A DNA stretch of 64,000 nt from Methanomicrobiales archaeon HGW-Methanomicrobiales-3 (lineage in GTDB: Archaea > Halobacteriota > Methanomicrobia > Methanomicrobiales > Methanospirillaceae): assembly GCA_002839605.1 (NCBI GenBank), contig PGYK01000002.1:62001-126000 (forward strand), given 5' to 3'. The translations under genes and the position numbers were made by a program. The stretch's first letter is position 1, and each line of letters opens with the position of its first letter. Shown piece by piece: positions 1 to 8,349 of this stretch. The notes beneath the pieces were generated by a model. The model searched no databases and was not told the DNA's origin. It saw only the letters and a program-made list of their open reading frames with translations.

Positions 1-1
1 C

Positions 2-163
2 CGGGAGGGAATGACCGTCCTGCTGTTAGAGCAGAACGTCCGGCACGCCCTTGCCATGTGCCATCGTGGGTATGTTCTTGAGAACGGCCGTATCGTAAAA
101 GAAGGCAAGGCCAAAGAACTCCTGCATGATCCGGAGATCCAGAAGGCGTACCTCGGGTTCTGA
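2..163 (+). CDS. livF: ABC transporter ATP-binding protein, LivF-like (3' end only)
   Basis: This is the last 53 codons of a cytoplasmic ATPase for an amino-acid/amide importer; the gene starts outside the window. The visible part reads TVLLLEQNVRHAL, then GYVLENGRIVKEG and a terminal AYLGF. These are the Walker-B-distal H-loop region and C-terminal signature of LivF-type ATPases, which energise uptake with LivHM permeases. It converges on the permease genes on the other strand, so the ATPase and permeases of one transporter appear to be on two facing transcripts. LivF versus LivG cannot be settled from this fragment alone, but the LEQNV and YLG ending favours LivF. Confidence 0.85.
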   Translation, partial: REGMTVLLLEQNVRHALAMCHRGYVLENGRIVKEGKAKELLHDPEIQKAYLGF

Positions 164-493
164 TCCGGGATGGCTTTTTCAATTCAGGTGGTTATCAGGG
201 TTGCCGGGAGATTTTAAAAAAAATTTTCGTAAAGCAACCCTCTGAAACGGGAACTGGCTTCTGAAAACGGGGGCCCGGTGACAGGAGAATGTGAGCTGCT
301 GCCCCCAGATTCTCCTCACGGGAGTCTCAATTTCCGGTTCACCCCAATCGGAATTTTTCATTGGAAAAAGGAATACGCTGGCACCAGAACCCGCGAATTA
401 CTTCGGTGCAGGGCGAAGTTTGCCCGGTATTGATACAGAGAATGCATTGATCTCTTTTATTTTATGGAGAATACCTACCTCCACGATTGTCCG
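164..493. other. Convergent intergenic region between livF and livM
   Basis: This stretch of 330 bases separates the two converging stop codons. It contains an A/T-run segment near 214-226 that could end transcription on either strand. Open frames here are short, lack a ribosome site and have no recognisable product. I see no gene in it. Confidence 0.5.
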
Positions 494-1480
494 CTATCTC
501 CGGCCGGCTTCCGGGGGTGATGCGTCGTTGCGTCCTTCCCACCACTCCTTTAACCGATCCGGGAGGCTGACGAGCCCTTTTGGCAGGAAGATGATGACAA
601 GGATCAGGAGTATCCCGACAATGACGTACCGGGCAAAGGTGATGCCGGCCATCTTCAGGCCATCCCAGATGATGGTTAAGGCGATGGTGCCGACAATGGG
701 GCCGGCAAGTGTCCCGAGGCCGCCGAAGATAACATACGTGACCGGCCAGAACGAGAGATCCACGCTGTAGATCTCGGGGGTGATGTACCCGATATGATGG
801 ATCTGGAGTGCCCCGGCGACACCGGCAATATAGGCGCTCATGCCAAACGCGGCCAGCCGGTACCGCACCGGGTCAATGCCCGATGCACGGGCTTCGAGTT
901 CGTTCTCGCGGATTGCCGAGAACGCCAGTCCAAGACGGGAGCGCATGATGTACCAGATCACGATGATAGTTGCAATCGTGATGAGCAGGATCGAGTAGTA
1001 TTCGATGAACTGGTACCCGGGGATTGACGGGCTTAAAAGCCGCGGGGAAGATATGCCGTCCCAGCCCCCGGTCATGGGTGCAAGGATGCTGACGGTCAGG
1101 GTCTGGACGATGATGGCAAAGCCGAACGTGACCATTGCTAAGAACCACTCTTTCAGCCGGACGCAGGTCAGGCCGATCAGGATCCCGATGAGTGCAGCTA
1201 CTCCTGCTCCGAAAAATATGGTGATATACGGGGTGATCCCGCTCGCGGTTGCAATGAGGGTCGAGGCATACGCCCCAATGCCGAAGAATGCGGCATGCCC
1301 GAGCGATCCCTGGCCGGAATACGCGAGCAGGTTCCATGCCGAAGCAAAGATGATGCAGATGAGCATGAGTGAGAGGAGGTTGAGGAGGTACAGGTTGTCA
1401 GACAAAAACGGGGCAACGATTGCAACTGCCACGGTGAGGATGGTGATGATCTTTGTCCCCTGGTCGCGTGTAATGTTCAT
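494..1480 (-). CDS. livM: Branched-chain amino acid ABC transporter permease LivM
   Basis: A 328-residue polytopic membrane protein, one of two permeases of a LivFGHMK-type importer for branched-chain amino acids, amides or urea. It has about nine hydrophobic segments and the family's conserved loop AYSGQGSLGHAAFFGIGAY near residues 54-73. A second conserved block, AFSAIRENELEARASGID, lies near 190 and is the coupling helix that contacts the ATPase. The C-terminus is hydrophilic. It lies 6 bases downstream of livH on the same strand and must be co-transcribed with it. The substrate cannot be told from sequence. Confidence 0.93.
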   Translation of the reverse strand: MNITRDQGTKIITILTVAVAIVAPFLSDNLYLLNLLSLMLICIIFASAWNLLAYSGQGSLGHAAFFGIGAYASTLIATASGITPYITIFFGAGVAALIGILIGLTCVRLKEWFLAMVTFGFAIIVQTLTVSILAPMTGGWDGISSPRLLSPSIPGYQFIEYYSILLITIATIIVIWYIMRSRLGLAFSAIRENELEARASGIDPVRYRLAAFGMSAYIAGVAGALQIHHIGYITPEIYSVDLSFWPVTYVIFGGLGTLAGPIVGTIALTIIWDGLKMAGITFARYVIVGILLILVIIFLPKGLVSLPDRLKEWWEGRNDASPPEAGRR

Positions 1481-1486
1481 GGATGG

Positions 1487-2365
1487 TTACTCCCCGGATT
1501 CCCCGAACAGTCCCGTGGGCCGGAAGACAAGGACGACAATTAAGATGATGAACGAGATTGCATCTTTCCAGACCCCCCCGAGGAAATATGCAGCCGCGTT
1601 CTCCGCTATGCCGTAAAGCAGGCCGCCGATGATGGCACCGGGGATGCTGCCAAGCCCGCCAAGGATGATGATGGCAAACGCCTTCACGGCCGGGATCGAT
1701 CCCATGTACGGGTTGAAGACCTGCCCGCTGACTACCCAGAGTGTACCGGCAGCCGCTGCAAGAGCACAACCGATCCCAAAACTCAGAACATCCATCCGTT
1801 CGACATTGATGCCCACGAGCATCGCGCCCTTCCGGTTCTGGCTGGTTGCCCGCATCTCGCGCCCGATCCGGGTCTTCTGGAGGAAGAGGAACAGTAAAGC
1901 AAGGATTGCCGCTGTCAGGACCATGATGATGATATAGTCAAGCGGCAGGTTGAGCGGGCCAAACGGGACTGCGATTCCCTCGTACGGGCTCTTGACGCTC
2001 TGCCACTCGTCACCCCATACCATCGCGGCTCCGTTCTGGAAGATATAGATGAGCCCGATGGAGAGGAAGATCTCGTTGAGTTTGCCGGTACCGAGGATGG
2101 GGCGGAAACAGAGTCGTTCGACAACCGCACCAATCCCGATGAGCGCAAGCATGGCAAGGAGGATGATGACATAGGGATTTATCCCCGAGATCAGGAAGAT
2201 CGTTGCCGTGATATAGGCCCCGATCATCAGGAACTCGCCATGGGCAAAGTTGACGATCTTCATGACCCCGAAGATCAGGTTGAGTCCTGTAGCAAGCAGG
2301 ATGTAGATGCATCCCGCATAGATGCCCCAGAACAGTATCTGTAACAGGATCCCGATGTCAACCAT
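1487..2365 (-). CDS. livH: Branched-chain amino acid ABC transporter permease LivH
   Basis: A 292-residue membrane protein, partner permease to LivM. It shows the family signature GLNLIFGVMKIVNFAHGEF near residues 27-45, where the NxAHGE element is diagnostic. The loop TRIGREMRATSQNRKGAMLVGIN follows, a LivH-type coupling helix. Conserved glycine-rich stretches AIIILGGLGSIPGAIIGG are near the C-terminus. It sits between the binding-protein gene, 54 bases upstream, and livM, 6 bases downstream, consistent with a single operon transcribed leftwards. Confidence 0.93.
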   Translation of the reverse strand: MVDIGILLQILFWGIYAGCIYILLATGLNLIFGVMKIVNFAHGEFLMIGAYITATIFLISGINPYVIILLAMLALIGIGAVVERLCFRPILGTGKLNEIFLSIGLIYIFQNGAAMVWGDEWQSVKSPYEGIAVPFGPLNLPLDYIIIMVLTAAILALLFLFLQKTRIGREMRATSQNRKGAMLVGINVERMDVLSFGIGCALAAAAGTLWVVSGQVFNPYMGSIPAVKAFAIIILGGLGSIPGAIIGGLLYGIAENAAAYFLGGVWKDAISFIILIVVLVFRPTGLFGESGE

Positions 2366-2419
2366 GGTAGTTTCGGCTCTCGTGTAGTACTTTTCAAAAG
2401 GATGTGATGGGATTTGAAT

Positions 2420-3748
2420 TTACGCGCTGCCCGGCTTGTACCATGACGGCAGGGTAAATTCGGTCACTTTCAGGTTGTCCGGCCAGACGATATGCGGCCG
2501 GCACTCGCCGGCATTCGGGTCGTAGGCCAGCTGCTCCATCCAGAGATCGAACCGGGACTCCCGGTAGTCTTTGGTAAATGAGATCGTACCGCCTTTCATG
2601 GCCTCGATAACCTCGGGCATGGTGAGGTCAACGAGTGCCTGGTGGACCGATGCCTTGTCCGTTGTTCCGGCCTTCCCGACAGCTTCGGCAGCGATATAAA
2701 TCCCTTCATACGTGGAGGCTCCCATCATGTCAGGGTACATCCCCCATTTCGCGGAATAACTGTTCTTGAAATTTTCCTGGGCTGTTGCCAGCGCTCCAAC
2801 AGGCGCGGTGTAGGGTGAGAACCGGCTCTCGATGATGGCACCTTCCCCGTACTGCCCGAGGTCCTTGTAGAACTGGGCGTTGTCATTGTTCTCGACATTC
2901 AAAAAGATGGTGTCGAGCCCGATATCCCTGCGAGCCTGCGTGATGATCGGTGCCCCCTCGTTTGGGAATGCACCAAGGTATACGGCATCCGGATTTTCCG
3001 CCTTGATAACGGTCAGCGGTGTCCTGAAATCGCTCTCGCCCATCCGGTAGCCCTGTTCGGAAACGAGAACGATGTTGAGGTTGTTCTTCGCGATGGTATT
3101 CTGCACTGCGGTCTGGACCCCCTTGCCATAGGCGGTGTCCTGGTAGATCAGGGCGAGCCGGAACGGCCTGTCATCGGAAGCGCCGAGTTTTTTGTTGACC
3201 GCAGGCCGGACTACCTGGTCGATGAAGGTTGTTGTATACTCTCCATAACTATCCGTGGTCGGGCAGTGATGGAAGACGTAACTGGTGTCGATGTCCGTGC
3301 GGTGGGTGATGACCGGGCTTGATGCGCCGGTTACAATGTACGGAACCTTGTATTCCGCAATGGTCTGCTGGTACGCTGAGGTGACTGCACTGGAGTACCC
3401 GCCAACAAGGATGTCCACCTTGTCATCGGTAATCAGCTTGGTTGCAGCTTTCTGGCCTCCCTGCTGGGTGGATTCGTCATCCCCGACAATGAGCCTGACC
3501 GGGACTTTGGTTCCGGAAGCACCGAGCTGGACGCCGCCCTGTGCATTAATCTCATCACCCGCGATCTGGGCCGATTGCCACATGTTCTTCCCCACATTAC
3601 TGGCCGGGCCGGTCAGCGAAGCGATGACGCCAATCTTGATCTCCCCGCCGGATGCCGGTGACGGCTGCTGTGCCTGCTGCTGCGTGCATCCGGCAATACA
3701 GGCTGCGGCGATGAGCGCGATAACCATGAACAGAACTGAGTATCTCAT
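2420..3748 (-). CDS. livK: ABC transporter substrate-binding lipoprotein, LivK-like
   Basis: A 442-residue periplasmic-binding-protein type I fold receptor (Peripla_BP_6 family), which captures the substrate outside the membrane and hands it to LivHM. The start at 3748 is preferred over an upstream in-frame ATG at 3781, because GGGGAGAGGG lies just upstream and the protein then begins with a lipoprotein signal ending ACIAGC, with the lipidated Cys at 21. Family features include KIGVIASLTGPASNVGKN, the repeated AGDEINAQGG block and VDILVGGYSSAVTSA. It is the first gene of the livK-livH-livM transcript. The ligand is unknown; urea, short-chain amide and branched-chain amino acid receptors all share this fold. 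Confidence 0.9.
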   Translation of the reverse strand: MRYSVLFMVIALIAAACIAGCTQQQAQQPSPASGGEIKIGVIASLTGPASNVGKNMWQSAQIAGDEINAQGGVQLGASGTKVPVRLIVGDDESTQQGGQKAATKLITDDKVDILVGGYSSAVTSAYQQTIAEYKVPYIVTGASSPVITHRTDIDTSYVFHHCPTTDSYGEYTTTFIDQVVRPAVNKKLGASDDRPFRLALIYQDTAYGKGVQTAVQNTIAKNNLNIVLVSEQGYRMGESDFRTPLTVIKAENPDAVYLGAFPNEGAPIITQARRDIGLDTIFLNVENNDNAQFYKDLGQYGEGAIIESRFSPYTAPVGALATAQENFKNSYSAKWGMYPDMMGASTYEGIYIAAEAVGKAGTTDKASVHQALVDLTMPEVIEAMKGGTISFTKDYRESRFDLWMEQLAYDPNAGECRPHIVWPDNLKVTEFTLPSWYKPGSA

Positions 3749-3803
3749 TCCCTCTCCCCTTGCTATGTTATAGCATGGCAATATACCATTTCTGTCATTA
3801 AGG

Positions 3804-3813
3804 AATATAAAAA
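3804..3813 (-). promoter_or_regulatory. TATA box for the livKHM operon
   Basis: On the minus strand this reads TTTTTATATT. It lies about 60 bases upstream of the livK start, giving a predicted transcript start near 3782 and a leader of about 34 bases carrying the Shine-Dalgarno sequence. The assignment rests on sequence and spacing only. Confidence 0.45.
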
Positions 3814-4020
3814 AACCGATTCGTCGCCAAAATGCACCACATCTGCCCGGCAGTCCGGTAAGTCTGGTGCAGGAGCGGTGATGGCCTTCTTCGCAGATAC
3901 CGGAATGGGAGGGACAGCCCCATTGAGATGGTAACGAGTCTAAACAAAAGATGGAACCTCATAAGTAGTCGCGGTTCAGCAGGCGAACGTTCATTAAGAA
4001 GAAAAAGAAGGATAACGTAT

Positions 4021-4440
4021 ATGCCGGGAAAAACCACCTCCGTAAATCTGGCGATTCGCCATGATCCGGATCAGATCAAAAACCTGCTCCTTGTTCTGGA
4101 ACACGCCCGCGCTGACGCATGGCTCCGGCGGGACATTCGGGCGCTTGAAGCATTGATGGCTCCGGATTCTCTCGAGATCAATTATTTTGGCCGGTTCTCA
4201 CGTGACGATCTGCTTCTGCGGTTCTTTCCCCGGATGATGCTTCACACCTTTACCATCGAAGATCCCGTCCTCTTTCCTGCCGGAGAGGGAACTGCCGCCC
4301 TCACCTACGTATGTTACGAAGAGCTGACGGTGGATGCGAGGAAAATTAAAGGGACTTTTACCGTGTCAGCCCTTTACCGCTGGAACGGGAAGCAATGGAA
4401 ACCTGCCCTTTGGCAGATAACGCCATATCAGGGTCCCTGA
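4021..4440 (+). CDS. SnoaL/DUF4440-like NTF2-fold protein
   Basis: A 139-residue cytoplasmic protein resembling small NTF2-like (DUF4440/SnoaL-like) proteins. The pattern is a helical start (LLLVLEHARADAWLRRDIRALEALMAPDSLEINYFGRF, interrupted here by no gaps), then strands ending VSALYRWNGKQWKPALWQITPY. The residue pair W..RD..ALEALMAPD is typical of this fold. A longer frame opens at 3928, but the start at 4021 follows AAGGAT and gives the family's usual length. The fold is used by enzymes, binding proteins and immunity proteins, so no reaction can be assigned. It stands alone between livK and the GerW-like operon. Confidence 0.65.
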   Translation: MPGKTTSVNLAIRHDPDQIKNLLLVLEHARADAWLRRDIRALEALMAPDSLEINYFGRFSRDDLLLRFFPRMMLHTFTIEDPVLFPAGEGTAALTYVCYEELTVDARKIKGTFTVSALYRWNGKQWKPALWQITPYQGP

Positions 4441-4489
4441 CTTTATTAGAGAACCGTTTATCCCTGGACTGACCGCGTTTCCCCGCCTG

Positions 4490-4708
4490 TTAAAGTACCG
4501 GGCAGACCAGTTTTTCCAGAATTTCAAGAAAGGATTCCCCTGCAAGAAGAGCAAAGGAGAACCTGCCATCTTCCTCGATAATGAGCGCGAGCGGAGCGAG
4601 CGATCCCACCATCCCGCTCTCCAGGATCATGGTCTCTTCGACAACCACCGGATAGATCTTCCGGTTGCCCATCACAAACGGTTCCTGCAACCGGACGTTG
4701 GCATTCAT
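4490..4708 (-). CDS. Miniature GerW-like protein (72 aa), third gene of the GerW/DUF2953 operon
   Basis: A small protein not assignable by family name. Residues 10-50 follow the same order as the core of the GerW-like protein two genes upstream: a FVMGNRKIYPVVV strand resembling VDFGEKVVIPVARY, a short glycine-containing loop, then PLALIIEEDGRF resembling PIALIILHRDV. It lacks the glycine-rich insertion and the long C-terminal helix. Its ATG overlaps the last codons of the DUF2953 gene by 4 bases, so translation is probably coupled. The resemblance is by eye and needs a profile search. It may be a partner or regulator of the full-length GerW-like protein. Confidence 0.6.
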   Translation of the reverse strand: MNANVRLQEPFVMGNRKIYPVVVEETMILESGMVGSLAPLALIIEEDGRFSFALLAGESFLEILEKLVCPVL

Positions 4709-5421
4709 GCTGCACCAGCTCCTGAAGATCCTTCCCGCGACAGGGTGAAGAGCTCCCGTGCTGCCGGGTGAAGAGCGAACCTGGCTCCAGAGATGATCAC
4801 AAGAATTGGGTGGTGAAGGCTGACCTTCATCTCAAGATCGCAATTGAAGACCTCGCGGTCAAAGACCGGCTCGAGATCAATCCTGATACGCCATGCTTCG
4901 AGAATGAACCTGACCGCCCAGTAATACCCGTATATCTCGCCGGTCTGGGCAGGATTTCCGGTGCCGAGCGTGATCTTTGCCTGCATGCTGTCGAACCTGC
5001 TCTCCCTCCAGATGACCGATACCAGCGATATTGCCGGGTGAATCAGGCTCCGGGCCAGCCTGATCGTTCTGCTGAACATGGGAAAAGATGGCCCCCCTCT
5101 TCCTTCTTTCTCCCTAACCTCTGGTAGATCCTCAATTTCCGGTTTTTTTGGTGAAGGTGATACACCCTCTTCTTTTTCGAAGATCTGCGTATAGAAGACG
5201 TACCTGCCACCCATGACATCGGCACTGGTTCCTTGTGAATCGTGCCGTATCCGGACACCGGCAAGTCCCCACGCGACCATGAACGTCTCCCTCACGTCAC
5301 CTTCATTGACGAGGAGCCTGATGGATGAGCGCACGGGAACGATGTACAGCAGGAGAGCGCCGGTCAGAATAATGATGATCGGGCAGGCAAGTACGCATGC
5401 CAGCAGGAGGAGTGCATCCAT
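4705..5421 (-). CDS. DUF2953 family membrane-anchored protein
   Basis: A 238-residue protein with an N-terminal membrane helix (LLLLACVLACPIIIILTGALLLYIV, residues about 4-28, split here only for reference) and a soluble domain. The middle segment carries IRLARSLIHPAISLVSVI and the family block AKITLGTGNPAQTGEIYGYYWAV, where GTGNPAQTG is the recognisable DUF2953 signature. In Bacillus the homologue YtfI is encoded beside the GerW-family protein YtfJ. The same pairing is seen here, since the upstream gene is GerW-like. Biochemical function is unknown. It is the middle gene of a three-gene operon. Confidence 0.8.
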   Translation of the reverse strand: MDALLLLACVLACPIIIILTGALLLYIVPVRSSIRLLVNEGDVRETFMVAWGLAGVRIRHDSQGTSADVMGGRYVFYTQIFEKEEGVSPSPKKPEIEDLPEVREKEGRGGPSFPMFSRTIRLARSLIHPAISLVSVIWRESRFDSMQAKITLGTGNPAQTGEIYGYYWAVRFILEAWRIRIDLEPVFDREVFNCDLEMKVSLHHPILVIISGARFALHPAARELFTLSREGSSGAGAA

Positions 5422-5438
5422 AAAATAAAATTTTTATT

Positions 5439-5837
5439 TTAGAGCTCTTCCTTCTTGTCCGGTTCAGGAGTTTTGCCGGTCTCGTTATATGCTTTGATGG
5501 CACCGATGACCTGTGGAGCAAGGGTCTCGCTGACCGCGGCAATGGCCTGGGCGATAGCGCTGTCCTTCTTTAAGGACATGACCTGCACGCCTTCAGCACC
5601 CCTGACGTCGCGGTGAAGGATGATAAGCGCTATCGGGTCGATCCCGCCACCGCCACCGGCTGCCTGGCTGCTGCCGTCCTTCTCATGACCGCCGCCGGCT
5701 GCGAACGCAAATCCATACCGGGCTACCGGGATCACCACTTTCTCGCCAAAGTCCACAGGACTCCCCATGACATTCTTGGTTGCAAGGAATTCATGGAGCT
5801 GGTTGGTTGTCTCTTTGAGCAACTGTTCGTTTGACAT
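5439..5837 (-). CDS. GerW/YtfJ family protein
   Basis: A 132-residue soluble protein of the GerW (YtfJ) family. The core reads MGSPVDFGEKVVIPVARYGF, then a glycine-rich loop (QAAGGGGGIDPIALIIL). A moderately charged helical tail follows, containing SETLAPQVIGAIKAY. Bacterial members are linked to spore germination or secretion-type roles, but archaea do not sporulate, so the name is only a family label. ATG at 5837 is preferred to the in-frame TTG just before it because GGTGATC precedes it. A TATA-like ATTAAAATAC near 5871-5880 would drive the operon GerW-DUF2953-mini-GerW. Confidence 0.8.
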   Translation of the reverse strand: MSNEQLLKETTNQLHEFLATKNVMGSPVDFGEKVVIPVARYGFAFAAGGGHEKDGSSQAAGGGGGIDPIALIILHRDVRGAEGVQVMSLKKDSAIAQAIAAVSETLAPQVIGAIKAYNETGKTPEPDKKEEL

Positions 5838-5992
5838 CAATGATCACCGTTTGAGGATTACGCGTTAGCAGTATTTTAATCCATCAGCCGTATTTTTCCC
5901 GGCCCGACAGCCAAAAACAGGGAGTCTGGGTGGCTGACGGTTTCGTCATCAGCAGTTTGTGACCGTGGATCTATGGGGGTAGTCGCACCCGG

Positions 5993-7993
5993 CTACGGTT
6001 CCCGGCGTTCTGAGAAGCAGCGGGCCAGTTCATCGGCTTTCTGGTCTGTTGAGAAGATGAGGAGTTCGTCGCCTGCCTGCAGGATGACGGAGGTGTCCGG
6101 CAGGGTTGTTGTAATATTGTCCCGTCGGAGACCGAAATCGGTGATACCGTACCGGCCTTCCAGGTCGAGTTCAGCAAGGGATCTTCCCTCCACTCCGGAA
6201 CCTGGCTCAACCGTGAGCATGTGAATGTGAAGCGAGTGGAGGATGGTGTCCATTCCGGAAATTGCTGTCTTCCCATCCCCGTTTTTCGTAAATTTTGCAT
6301 AACCCCATTTCTGGAGTCGGGAGACAATCTTCGCAATTTCGGTCTCGGGCAGCTGGTACCTGCGGAGTGCGCGGGTGAAGATCTCTTTTGCCGCTTCAAA
6401 CTCCTCGGATATCACTTCATCGGCACCGAGGTCCAGCAGGTACTGGGCATTGCGGATGTGCTGGGTCCGGGCGATGATATAGATCGAGGGGGCCATCTTG
6501 CGCGCCGTATGGACAATGCGGGGGACGGATTCCTGCGACGAAATAACGATAACGAGTGCCCGGGCATGGCAGATCCCCGCGTGCTCAAGCACCTCTTCCT
6601 GGACCGCATCGCCATAGATGAAGAAGGGATGGCGTGCGGATTTTTCCTTCCGGATGATATCCGGTTTCAATTCGATCACGGTGTATGGAATCCCGGTGAT
6701 CTCTGCAGCCCGTGCCACGCTCTTTCCCGTGATACCATAGCCGGCAATGACGATATGATCAGAAAATCCTTTTTCGGATTCCTGAAAAACAGGGCCGGTC
6801 TGAACCTCTCGCTTGCAGTGTCCGGAGGTCACCTGGTAGTAAATCTCGACTGCCCGGGGGGCGATGTTCATGAAAAATGGCGTCAGTGCCATCGTAATGA
6901 TCGCAGATGCAAGGAATACCTGGTAGACCATTTCAGGGATGAACCCGGAGTCAAGGCCGGTCTTTGCCAGAACGAACGAGAACTCCCCTACCTGGCAGAG
7001 GGCAAACCCGGAGATAATGGAGATCCGTGCCGGCATCCCGAGCGCTGCTGATGCGAATGCACCAGTCAGGATCTTGATACCGATGATGAGCGTGACGATG
7101 AGCACGATTAAGAGGATGAAGGAGGAATCGCCAAAGATGGTGTGCGTATTGAGCAGCATTCCGATGGAGAGGAAGAAGACGCCGGCAAAGACGTCACGGA
7201 ACGGGATGATGTGGCTGAGTGCATCGATGTTGTAATCAGATTCTCCGATAATCAGGCCGGCAATGAATGCACCCAGAGTAAAGGTAAGTCCAGACTGGTT
7301 TGTGAGCCAGGCAACAATGATACAGATCCCTGCAACCGTTACAAAGAAGAGTTCACGGCTCTTCTGGAGGGCGACCTGGTACAGCAGTCGCGGGATGACC
7401 CAGCGGGAAAGGACGATAACGACAATCAGGATGCCCACAACCTTGCCCACCCCGATCGGGAGGGCAGGCAGGTCCGGCCCGCTGCTCCCCATGAATATCG
7501 GGGTTATGAGCATCATCGGGATGATCGCAAGGTCCTGGAATATGAGGATCCCAAGGAGTGTCCTTCCCTGAAAGGTATCCACCTCACGGCGCTCCTGCAG
7601 GATCTTCATGATGATAGCCGTGCTGGAAAGCGATATGATGAACCCGAAAACTACGGCCTCGCTGAACGGGACGCCAAGAGCATGGGCAGCAAACGTGATG
7701 GCAACGATCGTTGTGCAGAGCTGGATGAGTCCCCCGATGATGACTATCCGCCACGATTTAAGGATCTTGTCAAACGAGAACTCGAGACCAATGGTGAAGA
7801 GCAGGAGCATGATCCCGATCTCACCGAAGGTCTCGATCGATTCCTGGTCGGTGATAATGCCAAGACCATAGGGTCCGGCAAGCATACCGATGACGAGGAA
7901 CGCAACGATACTCGGGAGCCTGAAAACCTGCCCGATGTACAGGAACAGGATTGAGATGACGGCAATCCCGGCCAGGGCAAGCATGATATCCAT
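5993..7993 (-). CDS. Kef-type cation/proton antiporter with RCK (TrkA-N and TrkA-C) domains
   Basis: A 666-residue CPA2-family transporter that exchanges K+ or Na+ for H+ across the membrane. Residues 1 to about 390 form a 12-13 helix exchanger domain with FRLPSIVAFLVIGMLAGP and the conserved LLLFTIGLEFS. Next is a TrkA-N nucleotide-binding domain with the dinucleotide motif GYGITG near 414, then acidic ends of strands (ELKPD, GDA). Last comes a TrkA-C domain (about 580-660) ending in the LIFSTDQKADEL strand-helix. The ATG follows GGGAGGCAGG. It is alone, with 155 bases to the GerW-like operon downstream on the same strand. Ion specificity cannot be read from sequence. Confidence 0.92.
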   Translation of the reverse strand: MDIMLALAGIAVISILFLYIGQVFRLPSIVAFLVIGMLAGPYGLGIITDQESIETFGEIGIMLLLFTIGLEFSFDKILKSWRIVIIGGLIQLCTTIVAITFAAHALGVPFSEAVVFGFIISLSSTAIIMKILQERREVDTFQGRTLLGILIFQDLAIIPMMLITPIFMGSSGPDLPALPIGVGKVVGILIVVIVLSRWVIPRLLYQVALQKSRELFFVTVAGICIIVAWLTNQSGLTFTLGAFIAGLIIGESDYNIDALSHIIPFRDVFAGVFFLSIGMLLNTHTIFGDSSFILLIVLIVTLIIGIKILTGAFASAALGMPARISIISGFALCQVGEFSFVLAKTGLDSGFIPEMVYQVFLASAIITMALTPFFMNIAPRAVEIYYQVTSGHCKREVQTGPVFQESEKGFSDHIVIAGYGITGKSVARAAEITGIPYTVIELKPDIIRKEKSARHPFFIYGDAVQEEVLEHAGICHARALVIVISSQESVPRIVHTARKMAPSIYIIARTQHIRNAQYLLDLGADEVISEEFEAAKEIFTRALRRYQLPETEIAKIVSRLQKWGYAKFTKNGDGKTAISGMDTILHSLHIHMLTVEPGSGVEGRSLAELDLEGRYGITDFGLRRDNITTTLPDTSVILQAGDELLIFSTDQKADELARCFSERREP

Positions 7994-8172
7994 TAAACCT
8001 GCCTCCCTGGAATGTGGTGGCGTAAATTACCTGCCGCAGGTCTGATTTTATCCGGGACCATGAAGATGCGTTTCATTGGATTAACTGCAGGGGAATCTGT
8101 TCTGCTTCATCATGAAGGTATTTAACGACGTGCGGAGATGGGCCGGTAACGGGCAGGAAAAACAAAGAAGAG

Positions 8173-8246
8173 TGCCCCAGGCCTGATTTGAACAGGCGAC
8201 AACTAGATCTTCAGTCTAGCGCTCTCCCAAGCTGAGCTACTAGGGC
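8173..8246 (-). tRNA. tRNA-Phe (anticodon GAA)
   Basis: On the minus strand a full cloverleaf folds. The acceptor GCCCTAG pairs with CTGGGGC (one G-U), the D stem is GCTC/GAGC, the anticodon stem CTAGA/TCTAG holds loop CTGAAGA with GAA, and the T stem is GCCTG/CAGGC with loop TTCAAAT. The discriminator base is A. The CCA end is not encoded and no intron is present. A TATA-like TTTATTAG at about 8273-8280 lies 29 bases upstream of the 5' end. Confidence 0.97.
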
Positions 8247-8272
8247 AGGACTACAGTATTTGTTACTTGTGA

Positions 8273-8281
8273 CTAATAAAT
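8273..8281 (-). promoter_or_regulatory. TATA-like box for tRNA-Phe
   Basis: The minus strand reads ATTTATTAG about 29 bases before the first tRNA base, the expected spacing for an archaeal promoter. The divergent DHH gene has its own TATA box 45 bases away. Confidence 0.5.
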
Positions 8282-8318
8282 GATCTGTTCCACCCCCTAA
8301 AACGGTCCCGACCGTTCA

Positions 8319-8326
8319 TTTTTATA
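8319..8326 (+). promoter_or_regulatory. TATA box for the DHH phosphoesterase gene (leaderless)
   Basis: TTTTTATA is centred about 27 bases before the ATG at 8350. That spacing places the transcript start at or next to the start codon. No Shine-Dalgarno sequence is seen. Confidence 0.5.
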
Positions 8327-8349
8327 CCCCGCGATGACAGTATTAACCA

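Noticed and set aside
3798-4037. Minus-strand frame of 79 codons upstream of livK
   Set aside because: Overlaps the livK promoter region and has no recognisable product.
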